64,000 nt of DNA from assembly GCF_025753795.1 (NCBI RefSeq), contig NZ_JAOWPS010000016.1:1-64000 (forward strand), in the 5' to 3' direction. The DNA comes from Mesorhizobium sp. YC-39. GTDB lineage: Bacteria; Pseudomonadota; Alphaproteobacteria; Rhizobiales; Rhizobiaceae. Below, piece after piece: positions 54,964-63,825 of this stretch (the first letter of the stretch is position 1; each line of letters begins with the position of its first letter). The position numbers and the translations under genes were made by a program. Below the pieces are notes generated by a model. That model saw only the letters and a program-made list of their open reading frames with translations. It did not search any database and had not been told where the DNA came from.

Positions 54964-56157
54964 ATGAACATTCATGAGTATCAGGGCAAGGCGCTGCTGA
55001 AGGGTTTTGGCGCACCGGTGGCCGACGGCGTGCCGGTGTTCGAGGCCAGCGAGGCGGAAGCCGCTGCCAAGGCGCTGCCCGGCCCGCTCTATGTGGTGAA
55101 GAGCCAGATCCATGCCGGTGGCCGCGGCAAGGGCAGGTTCAAGGAACTCGGCCCCGACGCCAAGGGCGGGGTGCGGCTGGCGAAGTCGGTGGCCGAAGTC
55201 GTCGCCAACGTCAAGGAAATGCTGGGCAACACGCTGGTCACCAAGCAGACAGGCCCGGCCGGCAAGCAGGTCAACCGGCTCTATATCGAGGACGGCGCCG
55301 ACATCGAGCGCGAGCTTTATCTGTCGCTGCTGGTCGATCGCACGGTCGGCCGCATCGCCTTCGTCGTCTCCACCGAAGGCGGCATGGACATTGAGGGCGT
55401 CGCCCACGACACGCCGGAAAAGATTGTCACGCTGGCAATAGACCCGGAAAAAGGCGTCACCGCCGGCGATGTGAAAAAGATCAACGCGGCCTACCATCTG
55501 GATGGCGACGCGGCCAAGGACGGCGAGACGCTGTTCCCGCTGCTTTACAATGTCTTTGTCGAGAAGGACATGAGCCTGCTCGAGGTCAATCCGCTGATCG
55601 TCATGAAGAACGGCCGGCTGCGCGTGCTCGACGCCAAAGTGTCGTTCGACAACAACGCGCTGTTCCGCCACCCCGACGTGCTGGAACTGCGCGACACCAC
55701 CGAAGAGGACGAGAAGGAGATTGAGGCGTCGAAATACGACCTCGCCTATGTCGCGCTCGACGGCAATATCGGCTGCATGGTCAACGGCGCCGGCCTCGCC
55801 ATGGCGACGATGGACATCATCAAGCTCTATGGCGCCGAACCCGCCAACTTCCTAGATGTCGGCGGCGGCGCGTCGAAGGAGAAGGTGACGGCGGCCTTCA
55901 AGATCATCACCCGGGATCCGGCGGTCGAGGGCATCCTGATCAACATCTTCGGCGGCATCATGAAGTGTGACGTCATCGCCGAGGGCGTGATCGCCGCGGT
56001 CAAGGAGGTCGGGCTGAAAGTGCCGCTGGTGGTGCGGCTTGAAGGCACCAATGCCGAACTCGGCAAGAAGATCATCAACGACAGCGGACTCAATGTGGTT
56101 TCGGCCGATGATCTCGACGACGCGGCGCAGAAGATCGTCAAGGCGGTGAAGGGCTGA
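54964..56157 (+). CDS. sucC: Succinyl-CoA synthetase beta subunit
   Basis: SucC forms the nucleotide-binding half of succinyl-CoA synthetase, making ATP or GTP from succinyl-CoA. The 397-residue protein opens with MNIHEYQGKALLKGFG, then has the ATP-grasp domain and a C-terminal CoA-ligase part with LDVGGGASKEKV and NIFGGIMKCD. Length is normal. Normally sucD follows at once; here three other genes intervene. Confidence 0.97.
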   Translation: MNIHEYQGKALLKGFGAPVADGVPVFEASEAEAAAKALPGPLYVVKSQIHAGGRGKGRFKELGPDAKGGVRLAKSVAEVVANVKEMLGNTLVTKQTGPAGKQVNRLYIEDGADIERELYLSLLVDRTVGRIAFVVSTEGGMDIEGVAHDTPEKIVTLAIDPEKGVTAGDVKKINAAYHLDGDAAKDGETLFPLLYNVFVEKDMSLLEVNPLIVMKNGRLRVLDAKVSFDNNALFRHPDVLELRDTTEEDEKEIEASKYDLAYVALDGNIGCMVNGAGLAMATMDIIKLYGAEPANFLDVGGGASKEKVTAAFKIITRDPAVEGILINIFGGIMKCDVIAEGVIAAVKEVGLKVPLVVRLEGTNAELGKKIINDSGLNVVSADDLDDAAQKIVKAVKG

Positions 56158-56161
56158 TCTG

Positions 56162-56533
56162 GTGCCTCCGCGCAAGATAAACCTCGTCGAGGCGGCTGAT
56201 CGGAAGATCACCAAGGTCTTCGATCCGCACATTGCCGGCGACGTGAATGACAGTCAGGCGAAGGTCGCCAAGTTTGGCGAGATCTTCGACTGGCATGCGC
56301 ATGACAATGAGGACGAGGCCTTTCTCGTGCTGCGCGGCCGCATCGCCATCGATTTCCGCGACGGTCCGGTCGAGCTCGGCGAGGGCGATTTCATCGTCGT
56401 GCCGCGTGGCGTCGAGCACCGGCCGCGCTCGCTCACCGAACAGCCTGTAGTGCTGATGTTCGAGCCGGCGACGACGCTCAACACCGGCAATGCCAAGAGC
56501 GACCTCACCGTCGCCGAACTGAAGCGGCTCTGA
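56162..56533 (+). CDS. Cupin-domain protein
   Basis: The 123-residue protein is a single cupin barrel with metal-site motifs FDWHAHDNEDEAFLVLRG and DFIVVPRGVEHRP. These bind a divalent metal and often act as small dioxygenases, isomerases or sensors. It starts at a GTG only 4 bp after sucC, so it probably shares the TCA transcript. No closer function can be given. Confidence 0.82.
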   Translation: MPPRKINLVEAADRKITKVFDPHIAGDVNDSQAKVAKFGEIFDWHAHDNEDEAFLVLRGRIAIDFRDGPVELGEGDFIVVPRGVEHRPRSLTEQPVVLMFEPATTLNTGNAKSDLTVAELKRL

Positions 56534-56604
56534 CCATGAGCGCGCAGCGCCTCGCCACATGGGGGAAGGCTGAACCGATGGAGATCGGGGGCAAGACGGT
56601 TGAA

Positions 56605-56640
56605 GGATCACACATAATCGCACATATTATGGCTGTGTGT
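56605..56640. promoter_or_regulatory. Candidate VapBC operator
   Basis: CATAAT (56613-56618) and ATTATG (56626-56631) are perfect arms with a 7-bp spacer, and CACAC/GTGTG words lie outside them. The site is 24 bp before the vapB start. VapBC complexes usually bind such inverted repeats to repress their own operon. Confidence 0.55.
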
Positions 56641-56654
56641 TTATGTGGAGACGG

Positions 56655-56963
56655 ATGATGAAGAACGTCACGCTGGCCATGGATGAAGCTTTGCTCGACA
56701 AGGCGCGAGGTCTTGCCGAACGTCGCAAGACGACTCTCAACGCCCTCATTCGTTCACTGCTTGCGCATGAAGTAGAGCAGGAAGACCGGATCGCCTGGGC
56801 GAAGGCTGGAATGAAGCGGCTCATGGACGAGGCCGCGAAACGAAGCGACAGCGCCGACACTCCCTACAAGTGGGATCGAAGGGACGCCTATGCCGACCGG
56901 GAAGATCGATTGCTTTCTCGACACGAACGTCCTGATCTACGCGGCTTCGGAGAAGAATCGTGA
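56655..56963 (+). CDS. vapB: VapB-like antitoxin
   Basis: The 102-residue protein begins with a ribbon-helix-helix-like KNVTLAMDEALLDKARGLAERRKTTLNALIRSLL, which would bind DNA, and has a basic and acidic C-terminal tail for toxin binding. Two adjacent ATGs (56655, 56658) sit after GGAGACGG. The tail is longer than usual, because the last 74 bp overlap vapC. The pair is inserted between sucC and sucD. Confidence 0.78.
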   Translation: MMKNVTLAMDEALLDKARGLAERRKTTLNALIRSLLAHEVEQEDRIAWAKAGMKRLMDEAAKRSDSADTPYKWDRRDAYADREDRLLSRHERPDLRGFGEES

Positions 56964-57306
56964 TCCGCGCCGCGCGCCAATCGCCGAAGACCTTATCTCG
57001 GGGAACGTCTTTGGCGTTTCGGGGCAAACCTTGGCCGAATTCGTTGCAGTGGCACGAGGGAAATCCCTTCTGGGGGATGATTTGCTCGACCAATGGCTGG
57101 TCTTGCTCGGAACCTGCCCGTTGGTGCCGGTCGACGAAAGCTATGTTCGCGCGGGACTGGACCTCGCGCGCCGCTACGGAATTCACTACTACGACGCCGC
57201 GCTTCTCGCCGCGGCCGGGTATCTCGGCGCACCGATTTTCTACACCGAAGATCTCAACCACAACCAGGTTTATGGCTCGGTCCGAGCCGTCAATCCTTTC
57301 TTGTAA
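56890..57306 (+). CDS. vapC: VapC-like PIN-domain toxin
   Basis: The 138-residue PIN-domain RNase has the acidic quartet D11 (FLDTNVLIY), E50 (TLAEFV), D102 (HYYDAALL) and D121 (TEDLNH), so the active site looks intact. VapC toxins cleave tRNA or rRNA and are held inactive by VapB. The start lies within vapB, and the stop is 26 bp before sucD. Expression with the TCA genes is therefore likely unless the operator isolates the pair. Confidence 0.85.
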   Translation: MPTGKIDCFLDTNVLIYAASEKNRDPRRAPIAEDLISGNVFGVSGQTLAEFVAVARGKSLLGDDLLDQWLVLLGTCPLVPVDESYVRAGLDLARRYGIHYYDAALLAAAGYLGAPIFYTEDLNHNQVYGSVRAVNPFL

Positions 57307-57332
57307 TCGCTGAATTAGAGGCGTTCTCACCC

Positions 57333-58235
57333 ATGTCCATTCTCGTCGACAAGAACACCAAGGTGCTCGTGCAGGGCCTGACCGGTAAGACCGGCACGTT
57401 CCATACGGAACAGGCGCTGGCCTATCATGGCACCAAAATGGTCGGCGGCATCCATCCCAAGAAGGGTGGCGAGACCTGGACCGGCGCCAAGGGCGAGAAC
57501 CTGCCGATCTTTGCCACCGTCGCTGAAGGCAAGGCCAAGACCGGCGCCAACGCCTCCGTCGTCTATGTGCCGCCGGCGGGTGCGGCCGAGGCGATCCTGG
57601 AAGCCATCGAAGCCGAGATCCCGCTGATCGTCTGCATCACCGAAGGCATTCCGGTGATGGACATGGTCAAGGTCAAGGCAAGGCTCGACCGCTCGACATC
57701 GCGGCTGATCGGCCCCAACTGCCCGGGCGTGCTGACCCCCGACGAATGCAAGATCGGCATCATGCCGGGCAACATCTTCCGCAAGGGCTCGGTGGGCGTT
57801 GTTTCGCGCTCTGGAACGCTTACCTATGAAGCTGTGTTCCAGACCACCAATGTCGGCCTCGGCCAGACGACGGCCGTCGGCATTGGCGGCGATCCAGTCA
57901 AAGGCACGGAGTTCATCGACGTGCTGGAGATGTTTCTCGCCGACGACGAGACCAAGTCGATCATCATGATCGGTGAGATCGGCGGTTCGGCCGAGGAAGA
58001 CGCCGCGCAATTCCTCAAGGACGAGGCCAAACGCGGTCGCAAGAAGCCGATGGCCGGCTTCATTGCCGGCCGCACGGCGCCGGCCGGCCGCACCATGGGT
58101 CACGCAGGCGCGGTTATCTCCGGCGGCAAGGGCGGCGCCGAGGACAAGATCGCGGCGATGGAATCGGCCGGGATCAAGGTTTCGCCGTCGCCGGCAAGGC
58201 TCGGCACGACGTTGGTCGAGGCGATCAAGGGTTAG
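57333..58235 (+). CDS. sucD: Succinyl-CoA synthetase alpha subunit
   Basis: SucD carries the phosphorylated histidine, in GRTMGHAGAV, and the CoA-binding N-terminal loop VQGLTGKTGTFH. The 300-residue length is normal. It pairs with SucC, 1.2 kb upstream, so the two subunit genes are split by cupin and VapBC genes. I chose the ATG at 57333; the ribosome site (GAGGCG) is weak. A heptanucleotide inverted array follows the stop. Confidence 0.97.
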   Translation: MSILVDKNTKVLVQGLTGKTGTFHTEQALAYHGTKMVGGIHPKKGGETWTGAKGENLPIFATVAEGKAKTGANASVVYVPPAGAAEAILEAIEAEIPLIVCITEGIPVMDMVKVKARLDRSTSRLIGPNCPGVLTPDECKIGIMPGNIFRKGSVGVVSRSGTLTYEAVFQTTNVGLGQTTAVGIGGDPVKGTEFIDVLEMFLADDETKSIIMIGEIGGSAEEDAAQFLKDEAKRGRKKPMAGFIAGRTAPAGRTMGHAGAVISGGKGGAEDKIAAMESAGIKVSPSPARLGTTLVEAIKG

Positions 58236-58329
58236 TGACTAGCGAGTAGTGAATAGCGAATAGGGAAAACAGAGTAACCGCGCGACCTAGGAAAAATCCC
58301 TACTCGCTATTCGCTACTCACTATTCGCT
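58236..58329. repeat. Inverted heptanucleotide array II
   Basis: Four heptamers of the form TAG-N-GA-[AG] (TAGCGAG, TAGTGAA, TAGCGAA, TAGGGAA) run from 58240 to 58267. Their complements (CTACTCG-, CTATTCG-, CTACTCA-, CTATTCG-type units) run from 58300 to 58329. The arms could form a long hairpin between sucD and sucA. The unit structure is like array I at 35001. Confidence 0.75.
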
Positions 58330-58365
58330 CTGAAAAGGAGACGGAGCCAGGCTCCGCGGACAAAA

Positions 58366-61353
58366 ATGGCAAGACAAGATCAGGCCAACGACCAGTTTTC
58401 GCTTACTTCTTTCCTCTATGGCGGCAACGCCGACTATATCGAGGCGTTGCATGCCGCCTATGAGGACGATCCCGAATCGGTCAATCCCGAATGGCAGGAC
58501 TTCTTCGCGGCGCTGAAGGACGATGCCGGCGATGTCCGCAAGAATGCCGAGGGCGCATCGTGGGCCAGGCCCTCCTGGCCGCTGCAGGCCAATGGCGAGC
58601 TGGTTTCGGCGCTCGACGGCAATTGGGGCCTCGTCGAAAAGGCGATCGAGAAGAAGGTCAAGGAGAAGGCGGTCGTCAACGGCGCCGTGCTTTCCGACGC
58701 CGACGTGCACCAGGCGACGCGCGATTCCGTGCGCGCCATCATGATGATCCGCGCCTACCGCATGCGCGGCCATTTGCACGCCAACCTCGACCCGCTCGGC
58801 ATCGCCAAGCCGCTCGAGGACTATAACGAATTGTCGCCGGAGAATTACGGCTTCACATCAGCCGACTACGACCGGCCGATCTTCCTCGACAATGTGCTCG
58901 GCCTCGAATTCGGCACCATCCGGCAGATGCTGGATATCCTGACCCGCACCTATTGCTCGACGCTCGGCGTCGAGTTCATGCATATTTCCGATCCCGAGGA
59001 GAAGGCCTGGATCCAGGCGCGTATCGAGGGCGCCGACAAGGAGATCACCTTCACCGCCACCGGCAAGAAGGCGATCCTGCAGAAGCTGGTCGAGGCCGAA
59101 GGTTTCGAGCAGTTCGCCGACATCAAGTTCAAGGGCACCAAGCGCTTCGGCCTCGATGGCAGCGAAGGGCTGATCCCGGCGCTGGAGCAGATCATCAAGC
59201 GTGGCGGCCAGCTCGGCATGAAGGAAATCGTGCTCGGCATGGCGCATCGCGGCCGGCTGAATGTGCTCTCCCAGGTGATGGGCAAGCCGCACCGCGCCAT
59301 CTTCCACGAATTCAAGGGCGGCTCGGCCGCTCCTGACGAGGTCGAAGGCTCGGGTGACGTCAAGTACCATCTCGGCGCCTCGTCGGACCGCGAATTCGAC
59401 GGCAACAAGGTGCATTTGTCCTTGACCGCCAATCCTTCGCATCTGGAAATCGTCGATCCGGTGGTGATGGGCAAGGCGCGGGCCAAGCAGGACTATCTGT
59501 TCGGCCGCAGCCGCGAGGAGATTGTGCCGCTGGAAGAGCGCGCCAAGGTGCTGCCGCTGCTGCTGCATGGCGATGCCGCCTTTGCCGGCCAGGGCGTGAT
59601 CGCCGAAATCCTCGGCCTTTCGGGCCTGCGCGGCCACCGGGTCGCCGGCACGCTGCATTTCATCATCAACAACCAGATCGGCTTCACCACCAATCCGCGC
59701 TTCTCGCGCTCCTCGCCCTATCCGTCCGACGTGGCCAAGATGATCGAGGCGCCGATCTTCCACGTCAATGGCGACGACCCGGAAGCCACGGTCCACGCCG
59801 CCAAGGTGGCGATCGAGTTCCGCATGAAGTTCCACAAGCCAGTGGTGGTGGACATGTTCTGCTATCGCCGCTTCGGCCACAACGAGGGCGACGAACCGGC
59901 TTTCACCCAGCCGATCATGTACCGCAACATCCGCACCCACAAGACGACGGTGCAGATCTATGCCGACCGGCTGATCGCCGAGGGCCACATCACCCAGGCC
60001 GAGTTCGACAAGATGAAGGCCGACTGGCGCGCGCATCTCGAATCGGAGTGGGAAGTCGGCCAGCACTACAAGCCCAACAAGGCCGACTGGCTGGACGGCG
60101 CGTGGTCGGGTCTGCGCACGGCCGACAACCAGGACGAACAGCGGCGCGGCAAGACCGCTGTGCCGGTCAAGACGCTGAAGGAGATCGGCAAGAAGCTGAC
60201 CGAGGTGCCGAAGGATTTCGAGGCGCACAAGACCATCATCCGTTTCCTCGAGAACCGTCGCCAGGCGATCGAGTCGGGCGAAGGCATCGACTGGTCGACG
60301 GCCGAGGCGCTGGCCTTCGGCGCCATCCTGCTCGACGGCAATCCGATCCGGCTGTCCGGGCAGGATTCGGAGCGCGGCACCTTCTCGCAACGCCATTCCG
60401 TGCTCTACGACCAGCGCGACGAGACACGCTACATCCCGCTCAACAATCTGTCGGCCGCGCAGGCCGGCTTCGAGGTCATCAACTCGATGCTGTCGGAAGA
60501 GGCCGTGCTCGGTTTCGAATATGGCTACAGCCTGGCCGAGCCGAAGGCGCTGACGCTATGGGAGGCCCAGTTCGGCGATTTCGCCAATGGCGCCCAGGTG
60601 GTGTTCGACCAGTTCATCTCCAGTGGAGAGCGCAAGTGGCTGCGCATGTCGGGCCTCGTCTGCCTGCTGCCACATGGCTATGAAGGCCAGGGGCCGGAAC
60701 ATTCCTCGGCCCGCCTCGAGCGCTTCCTGCAGCTTTGCGCCGAAGACAACATGCAGGTGGCCAATTGCACGACACCGGCCAATTATTTCCACATATTGCG
60801 CCGGCAATTGAAGCGGGATTTCCGCAAGCCGCTGATCCTGATGACGCCGAAGTCGCTGCTGCGCCACAAGCGGGCGGTGTCGACACTGCCGGAAATATCA
60901 GGCGAAAGCTCGTTCCACCGGCTGTTGTGGGACGATGCCCAGTTGCTGCAGGGCCAGGCGATCAAGCTCACCAAGGATTCGAAGATCCGCCGGGTCGTAC
61001 TCTGCTCGGGCAAGGTCTATTACGACCTCTACGAAGAGCGCGAGAAGCGCGGCATCAACGACATCTACCTGCTGCGCGTCGAACAGCTCTATCCGTTCCC
61101 GGCCAAGGCGCTGATCACCGAACTGTCGCGTTTCCGTAATGCCGAGATGGTGTGGTGCCAGGAGGAGCCCAAGAACATGGGCGCCTGGTCGTTCATCGAT
61201 CCGTATCTGGAATGGGTGCTGGCGCATATCGACGCCAAGCATCAGCGGGTGCGCTACACCGGCCGGCCGGCCGCGGCGTCGCCGGCGACCGGATTGATGT
61301 CGAAGCATCTTGCCCAGCTTGCCGCCTTGCTCGAAGACGCGCTTGGTGAGTAG
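58366..61353 (+). CDS. sucA: 2-oxoglutarate dehydrogenase E1 component
   Basis: SucA decarboxylates 2-oxoglutarate with thiamine diphosphate and passes the succinyl group to the E2 lipoyl arm. The 995-residue protein has the family start (FLYGGNADYIEALHAAYEDDP), a GMAHRGRLNVL motif, the ThDP signature HGDAAFAGQGVIAEIL through INNQIGFTT, and the C-terminal YEGQGPEHSSARLERFLQ. Length is normal. sucB follows after 50 bp. Confidence 0.97.
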   Translation: MARQDQANDQFSLTSFLYGGNADYIEALHAAYEDDPESVNPEWQDFFAALKDDAGDVRKNAEGASWARPSWPLQANGELVSALDGNWGLVEKAIEKKVKEKAVVNGAVLSDADVHQATRDSVRAIMMIRAYRMRGHLHANLDPLGIAKPLEDYNELSPENYGFTSADYDRPIFLDNVLGLEFGTIRQMLDILTRTYCSTLGVEFMHISDPEEKAWIQARIEGADKEITFTATGKKAILQKLVEAEGFEQFADIKFKGTKRFGLDGSEGLIPALEQIIKRGGQLGMKEIVLGMAHRGRLNVLSQVMGKPHRAIFHEFKGGSAAPDEVEGSGDVKYHLGASSDREFDGNKVHLSLTANPSHLEIVDPVVMGKARAKQDYLFGRSREEIVPLEERAKVLPLLLHGDAAFAGQGVIAEILGLSGLRGHRVAGTLHFIINNQIGFTTNPRFSRSSPYPSDVAKMIEAPIFHVNGDDPEATVHAAKVAIEFRMKFHKPVVVDMFCYRRFGHNEGDEPAFTQPIMYRNIRTHKTTVQIYADRLIAEGHITQAEFDKMKADWRAHLESEWEVGQHYKPNKADWLDGAWSGLRTADNQDEQRRGKTAVPVKTLKEIGKKLTEVPKDFEAHKTIIRFLENRRQAIESGEGIDWSTAEALAFGAILLDGNPIRLSGQDSERGTFSQRHSVLYDQRDETRYIPLNNLSAAQAGFEVINSMLSEEAVLGFEYGYSLAEPKALTLWEAQFGDFANGAQVVFDQFISSGERKWLRMSGLVCLLPHGYEGQGPEHSSARLERFLQLCAEDNMQVANCTTPANYFHILRRQLKRDFRKPLILMTPKSLLRHKRAVSTLPEISGESSFHRLLWDDAQLLQGQAIKLTKDSKIRRVVLCSGKVYYDLYEEREKRGINDIYLLRVEQLYPFPAKALITELSRFRNAEMVWCQEEPKNMGAWSFIDPYLEWVLAHIDAKHQRVRYTGRPAAASPATGLMSKHLAQLAALLEDALGE

Positions 61354-61403
61354 GACAGAACCGGGCGAATAGAACCTCAAACGAGACAGAACGGACAGGC
61401 ACA

Positions 61404-62705
61404 ATGGCTACCGAAATCCGCGTTCCCACTCTCGGCGAATCCGTCACCGAGGCGACCATCGGCAAATGGTTCAAGAAGGTGGGCGATGCGGTCGCCGCCG
61501 ACGAGCCACTGGTCGAACTCGAAACCGACAAGGTGACGGTGGAAGTGCCGGCGGCGGCAGCTGGAACGCTGAGCGAGATCGCCGCCAAGGAAGGCGAGAC
61601 GGTCGAGGTCGGTGCGCTGCTGGGCACGATTTCGGCAGGTGACGGCGCCAAGGCGGCAGCTCCCGAAGCCAAGGCCGCTCCGGAGAAGCAGCAGGCAGTG
61701 TCGCAGGCCTCGTCGCCGAATGCCGCGTCCACCGTCAAGCAGGCAGCGGCCGAGACCGCCAGGATCGCCGGTGACGCCGGCGCTATCGAGGCGCGCAGCA
61801 TGCCGCCGGCGCCGTCGGCCGCGAAGCTGCTGGCCGAGCACAATCTCGCCGTCGATCAGGTCTCGGGTTCCGGCAAGCGCGGCCAGGTGTTGAAGGGCGA
61901 CGTGCTCGACGCGATCTCCAAGGGCGCGCCATCGCAACCGGCCGAGACGCCGAAGGCGGTTCCGGCCCCGGTTGTCGCGCGTGCGCCGTCCTCCACCGAT
62001 GATGCATCGCGCGAGGAACGCGTGCGCATGACCAAGCTGCGCCAGACCATCGCGCGCCGGCTCAAGGAAGCGCAGTCGACCGCCGCCATGCTGACCACTT
62101 TCAACGAGGTCGACATGTCAGCGGTGATGGCGCTGAGGACCAAGTACAAGGATGTGTTCGAAAAGAAGCACGGAGTGAAGCTCGGCTTCATGGGCTTCTT
62201 CACCAAGGCCGTCACCCATGCGCTGAAGGAGATCCCTTCGGTCAACGCCGAGATCGATGGCACCGACATCATCTTCAAGAACTATGCCCATATCGGCGTT
62301 GCCGTCGGCACCGAGAAAGGCCTCGTCGTGCCTGTCGTGCGCAACGCCGACCAGATGTCTATCGCCGAGATCGAGAAGGAGATCGGCCGGCTTGGGCTTG
62401 CGGCACGCGACGGCAAGCTCTCGGTCGCGGATATGCAGGGCGGCACCTTCACCATCTCCAACGGTGGTGTCTACGGGTCGCTGATGTCGACGCCGATCCT
62501 CAATGCGCCGCAGTCGGGCATCCTGGGCATGCACAAGATCCAGGACCGGCCGGTCGTGGTCGGCGGCCAGATCGTGATCCGGCCGATGATGTATCTGGCG
62601 CTCTCCTACGATCACCGCATCGTCGACGGCAAGGAAGCGGTGACCTTCCTGGTCCGCGTCAAGGAAAGCCTGGAGGACCCGGAGCGGCTGGTGCTCGATC
62701 TGTAG
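61404..62705 (+). CDS. sucB: 2-oxoglutarate dehydrogenase E2, dihydrolipoyl succinyltransferase
   Basis: SucB carries the lipoyl arm and the succinyltransferase core. The 433-residue protein has one lipoyl domain with lipoyl-lysine K43 in ETDKVTVEV and an E1/E3-binding domain at about residues 135-170 (SAAKLLAEHNLAVDQVSGSGKRGQVLKGDV). The catalytic domain has the active-site histidine in YDHRIVDGKEAV. It ends one base before the GTG of a low-G+C orphan gene. The lpd (E3) gene expected soon after is not in the window. Confidence 0.97.
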   Translation: MATEIRVPTLGESVTEATIGKWFKKVGDAVAADEPLVELETDKVTVEVPAAAAGTLSEIAAKEGETVEVGALLGTISAGDGAKAAAPEAKAAPEKQQAVSQASSPNAASTVKQAAAETARIAGDAGAIEARSMPPAPSAAKLLAEHNLAVDQVSGSGKRGQVLKGDVLDAISKGAPSQPAETPKAVPAPVVARAPSSTDDASREERVRMTKLRQTIARRLKEAQSTAAMLTTFNEVDMSAVMALRTKYKDVFEKKHGVKLGFMGFFTKAVTHALKEIPSVNAEIDGTDIIFKNYAHIGVAVGTEKGLVVPVVRNADQMSIAEIEKEIGRLGLAARDGKLSVADMQGGTFTISNGGVYGSLMSTPILNAPQSGILGMHKIQDRPVVVGGQIVIRPMMYLALSYDHRIVDGKEAVTFLVRVKESLEDPERLVLDL

Positions 62706-62706
62706 G

Positions 62707-63297
62707 GTGGGTTCGGTGGCCGATCCCGTCGAACCAATTGATCTGTTGGAACTTCTGACGACAGGCCGCGCGGGGCCGATCGAACTAGGCAAAAGCAACC
62801 GGGAAACGATTCGCGGCTTGATAGATCCAGATGATCTGCGAGCGGACGATCCTTATCGTCACGAAGATACTACGTCAGCGTGGTGTATATACGGTGCGAA
62901 TTGCGAGTTCTTTTTCGGTCCCGATTTTCGCCTGAGGTCAATCAAGGTCGAGCCTGTCTTTGGAAGATTACAGGTCGGCGGGATGATGACGACCTGGCAA
63001 GGCGATCTGGACATCGATCTGGGGCGACATCCCGCAATTTTTGCAGGCAGCAAACCGATAGCGATCCACAGCCTGCCCAAGGCATTGCAGTTTCTGAATA
63101 AGCCCGAATTCAGGTGGACAATCGGTGGGGGCGATGAGCGTGACGTTTATATCGAGCTGGCGGAAGGCTCTCGCAGCCTGACCCTCAAATACGAGGTAAA
63201 CGCCATACCGGTCGACGCGCGCGCAAACGTTGCCTTCGAGATAGACTATTTCCTGGCCACGATCTTCATGGTCGATCGGAACGTTCAAGGCGGATAG
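62707..63297 (+). CDS. Low-G+C orphan protein after sucB
   Basis: The 196-residue product starts at a GTG one base after the sucB stop; a second GTG at 62716 is possible. I cannot name a family. The N-terminal half, with ELGKSNRETIRGLIDPDDL and a WCIYGANCEFFFG strand, recalls small immunity-like proteins; the C-terminal half is beta-rich. G+C is visibly lower than in sucB. Gaps of 1 and 9 bp link it to sucB and the next gene, so it is within the TCA transcript. Confidence 0.65.
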   Translation: MGSVADPVEPIDLLELLTTGRAGPIELGKSNRETIRGLIDPDDLRADDPYRHEDTTSAWCIYGANCEFFFGPDFRLRSIKVEPVFGRLQVGGMMTTWQGDLDIDLGRHPAIFAGSKPIAIHSLPKALQFLNKPEFRWTIGGGDERDVYIELAEGSRSLTLKYEVNAIPVDARANVAFEIDYFLATIFMVDRNVQGG

Positions 63298-63306
63298 AAT
63301 CCACAG

Positions 63307-63825
63307 ATGACGATCCGTTCCTTCCACCAGTATGCGATTGTGTCGGCCGCATCGCTCGCGGCCGGGCCGGTCATGTCCGCATCGGCGGCTTTCGCTGCCT
63401 GCCCGCTCGAACTCGCCGTCTATGGCGATGCCGAAAGCGAAGCCGGCATCGATTTCAGGCCGACCGGGGAATCGGCCGTTGTCACCAACAGCTTCAAGAT
63501 GGTGCTCGACAAGGGCGTGGTGCTCGACGGCATCGTCATGTGGACGGAAGGGGTGGCGCGGCCGCATGGCTCGCTGATGTACAAATGCCCGACCGGCGAC
63601 GTGACTGGCGACGAGCTCGCCGCCTGCACGGTGTGGGAGGGTGTCATCTACAGTTCCGACGACCAGGGCAAGATCACCTTGCTGCCGGCCGAAGGTGTCG
63701 ATGCGCCGAAGACGCTGATCTTTCCCGATCTCGGGCCGTCGCTGCAAATGTCGGCAGCCTATGGTGAAAACGGGTTTTCGAAAGTGCCGTGGGACGTCTT
63801 TGCGCTGAAGGGGTGCCAGGAATGA
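63307..63825 (+). CDS. Conserved secreted protein, function unknown
   Basis: The 172-residue product has a signal peptide (residues 1-30, ending SAAFAA). The mature domain contains FRPTGESAVVTNSFKMVLDKGVVLDGIVMW, a C-X(n)-C region in MYKCPTGD and AACTVWEG, and a final FALKGCQE. I recognise the pattern from rhizobial genomes but no function. The stop overlaps the ATG of an SDR gene by ATGA. Confidence 0.72.
   Translation: MTIRSFHQYAIVSAASLAAGPVMSASAAFAACPLELAVYGDAESEAGIDFRPTGESAVVTNSFKMVLDKGVVLDGIVMWTEGVARPHGSLMYKCPTGDVTGDELAACTVWEGVIYSSDDQGKITLLPAEGVDAPKTLIFPDLGPSLQMSAAYGENGFSKVPWDVFALKGCQE

Noticed and set aside
58858..60396. Minus-strand frame of 512 codons opposite sucA
   Set aside because: Shadow of the E1 gene; composition and lack of domains argue against coding.
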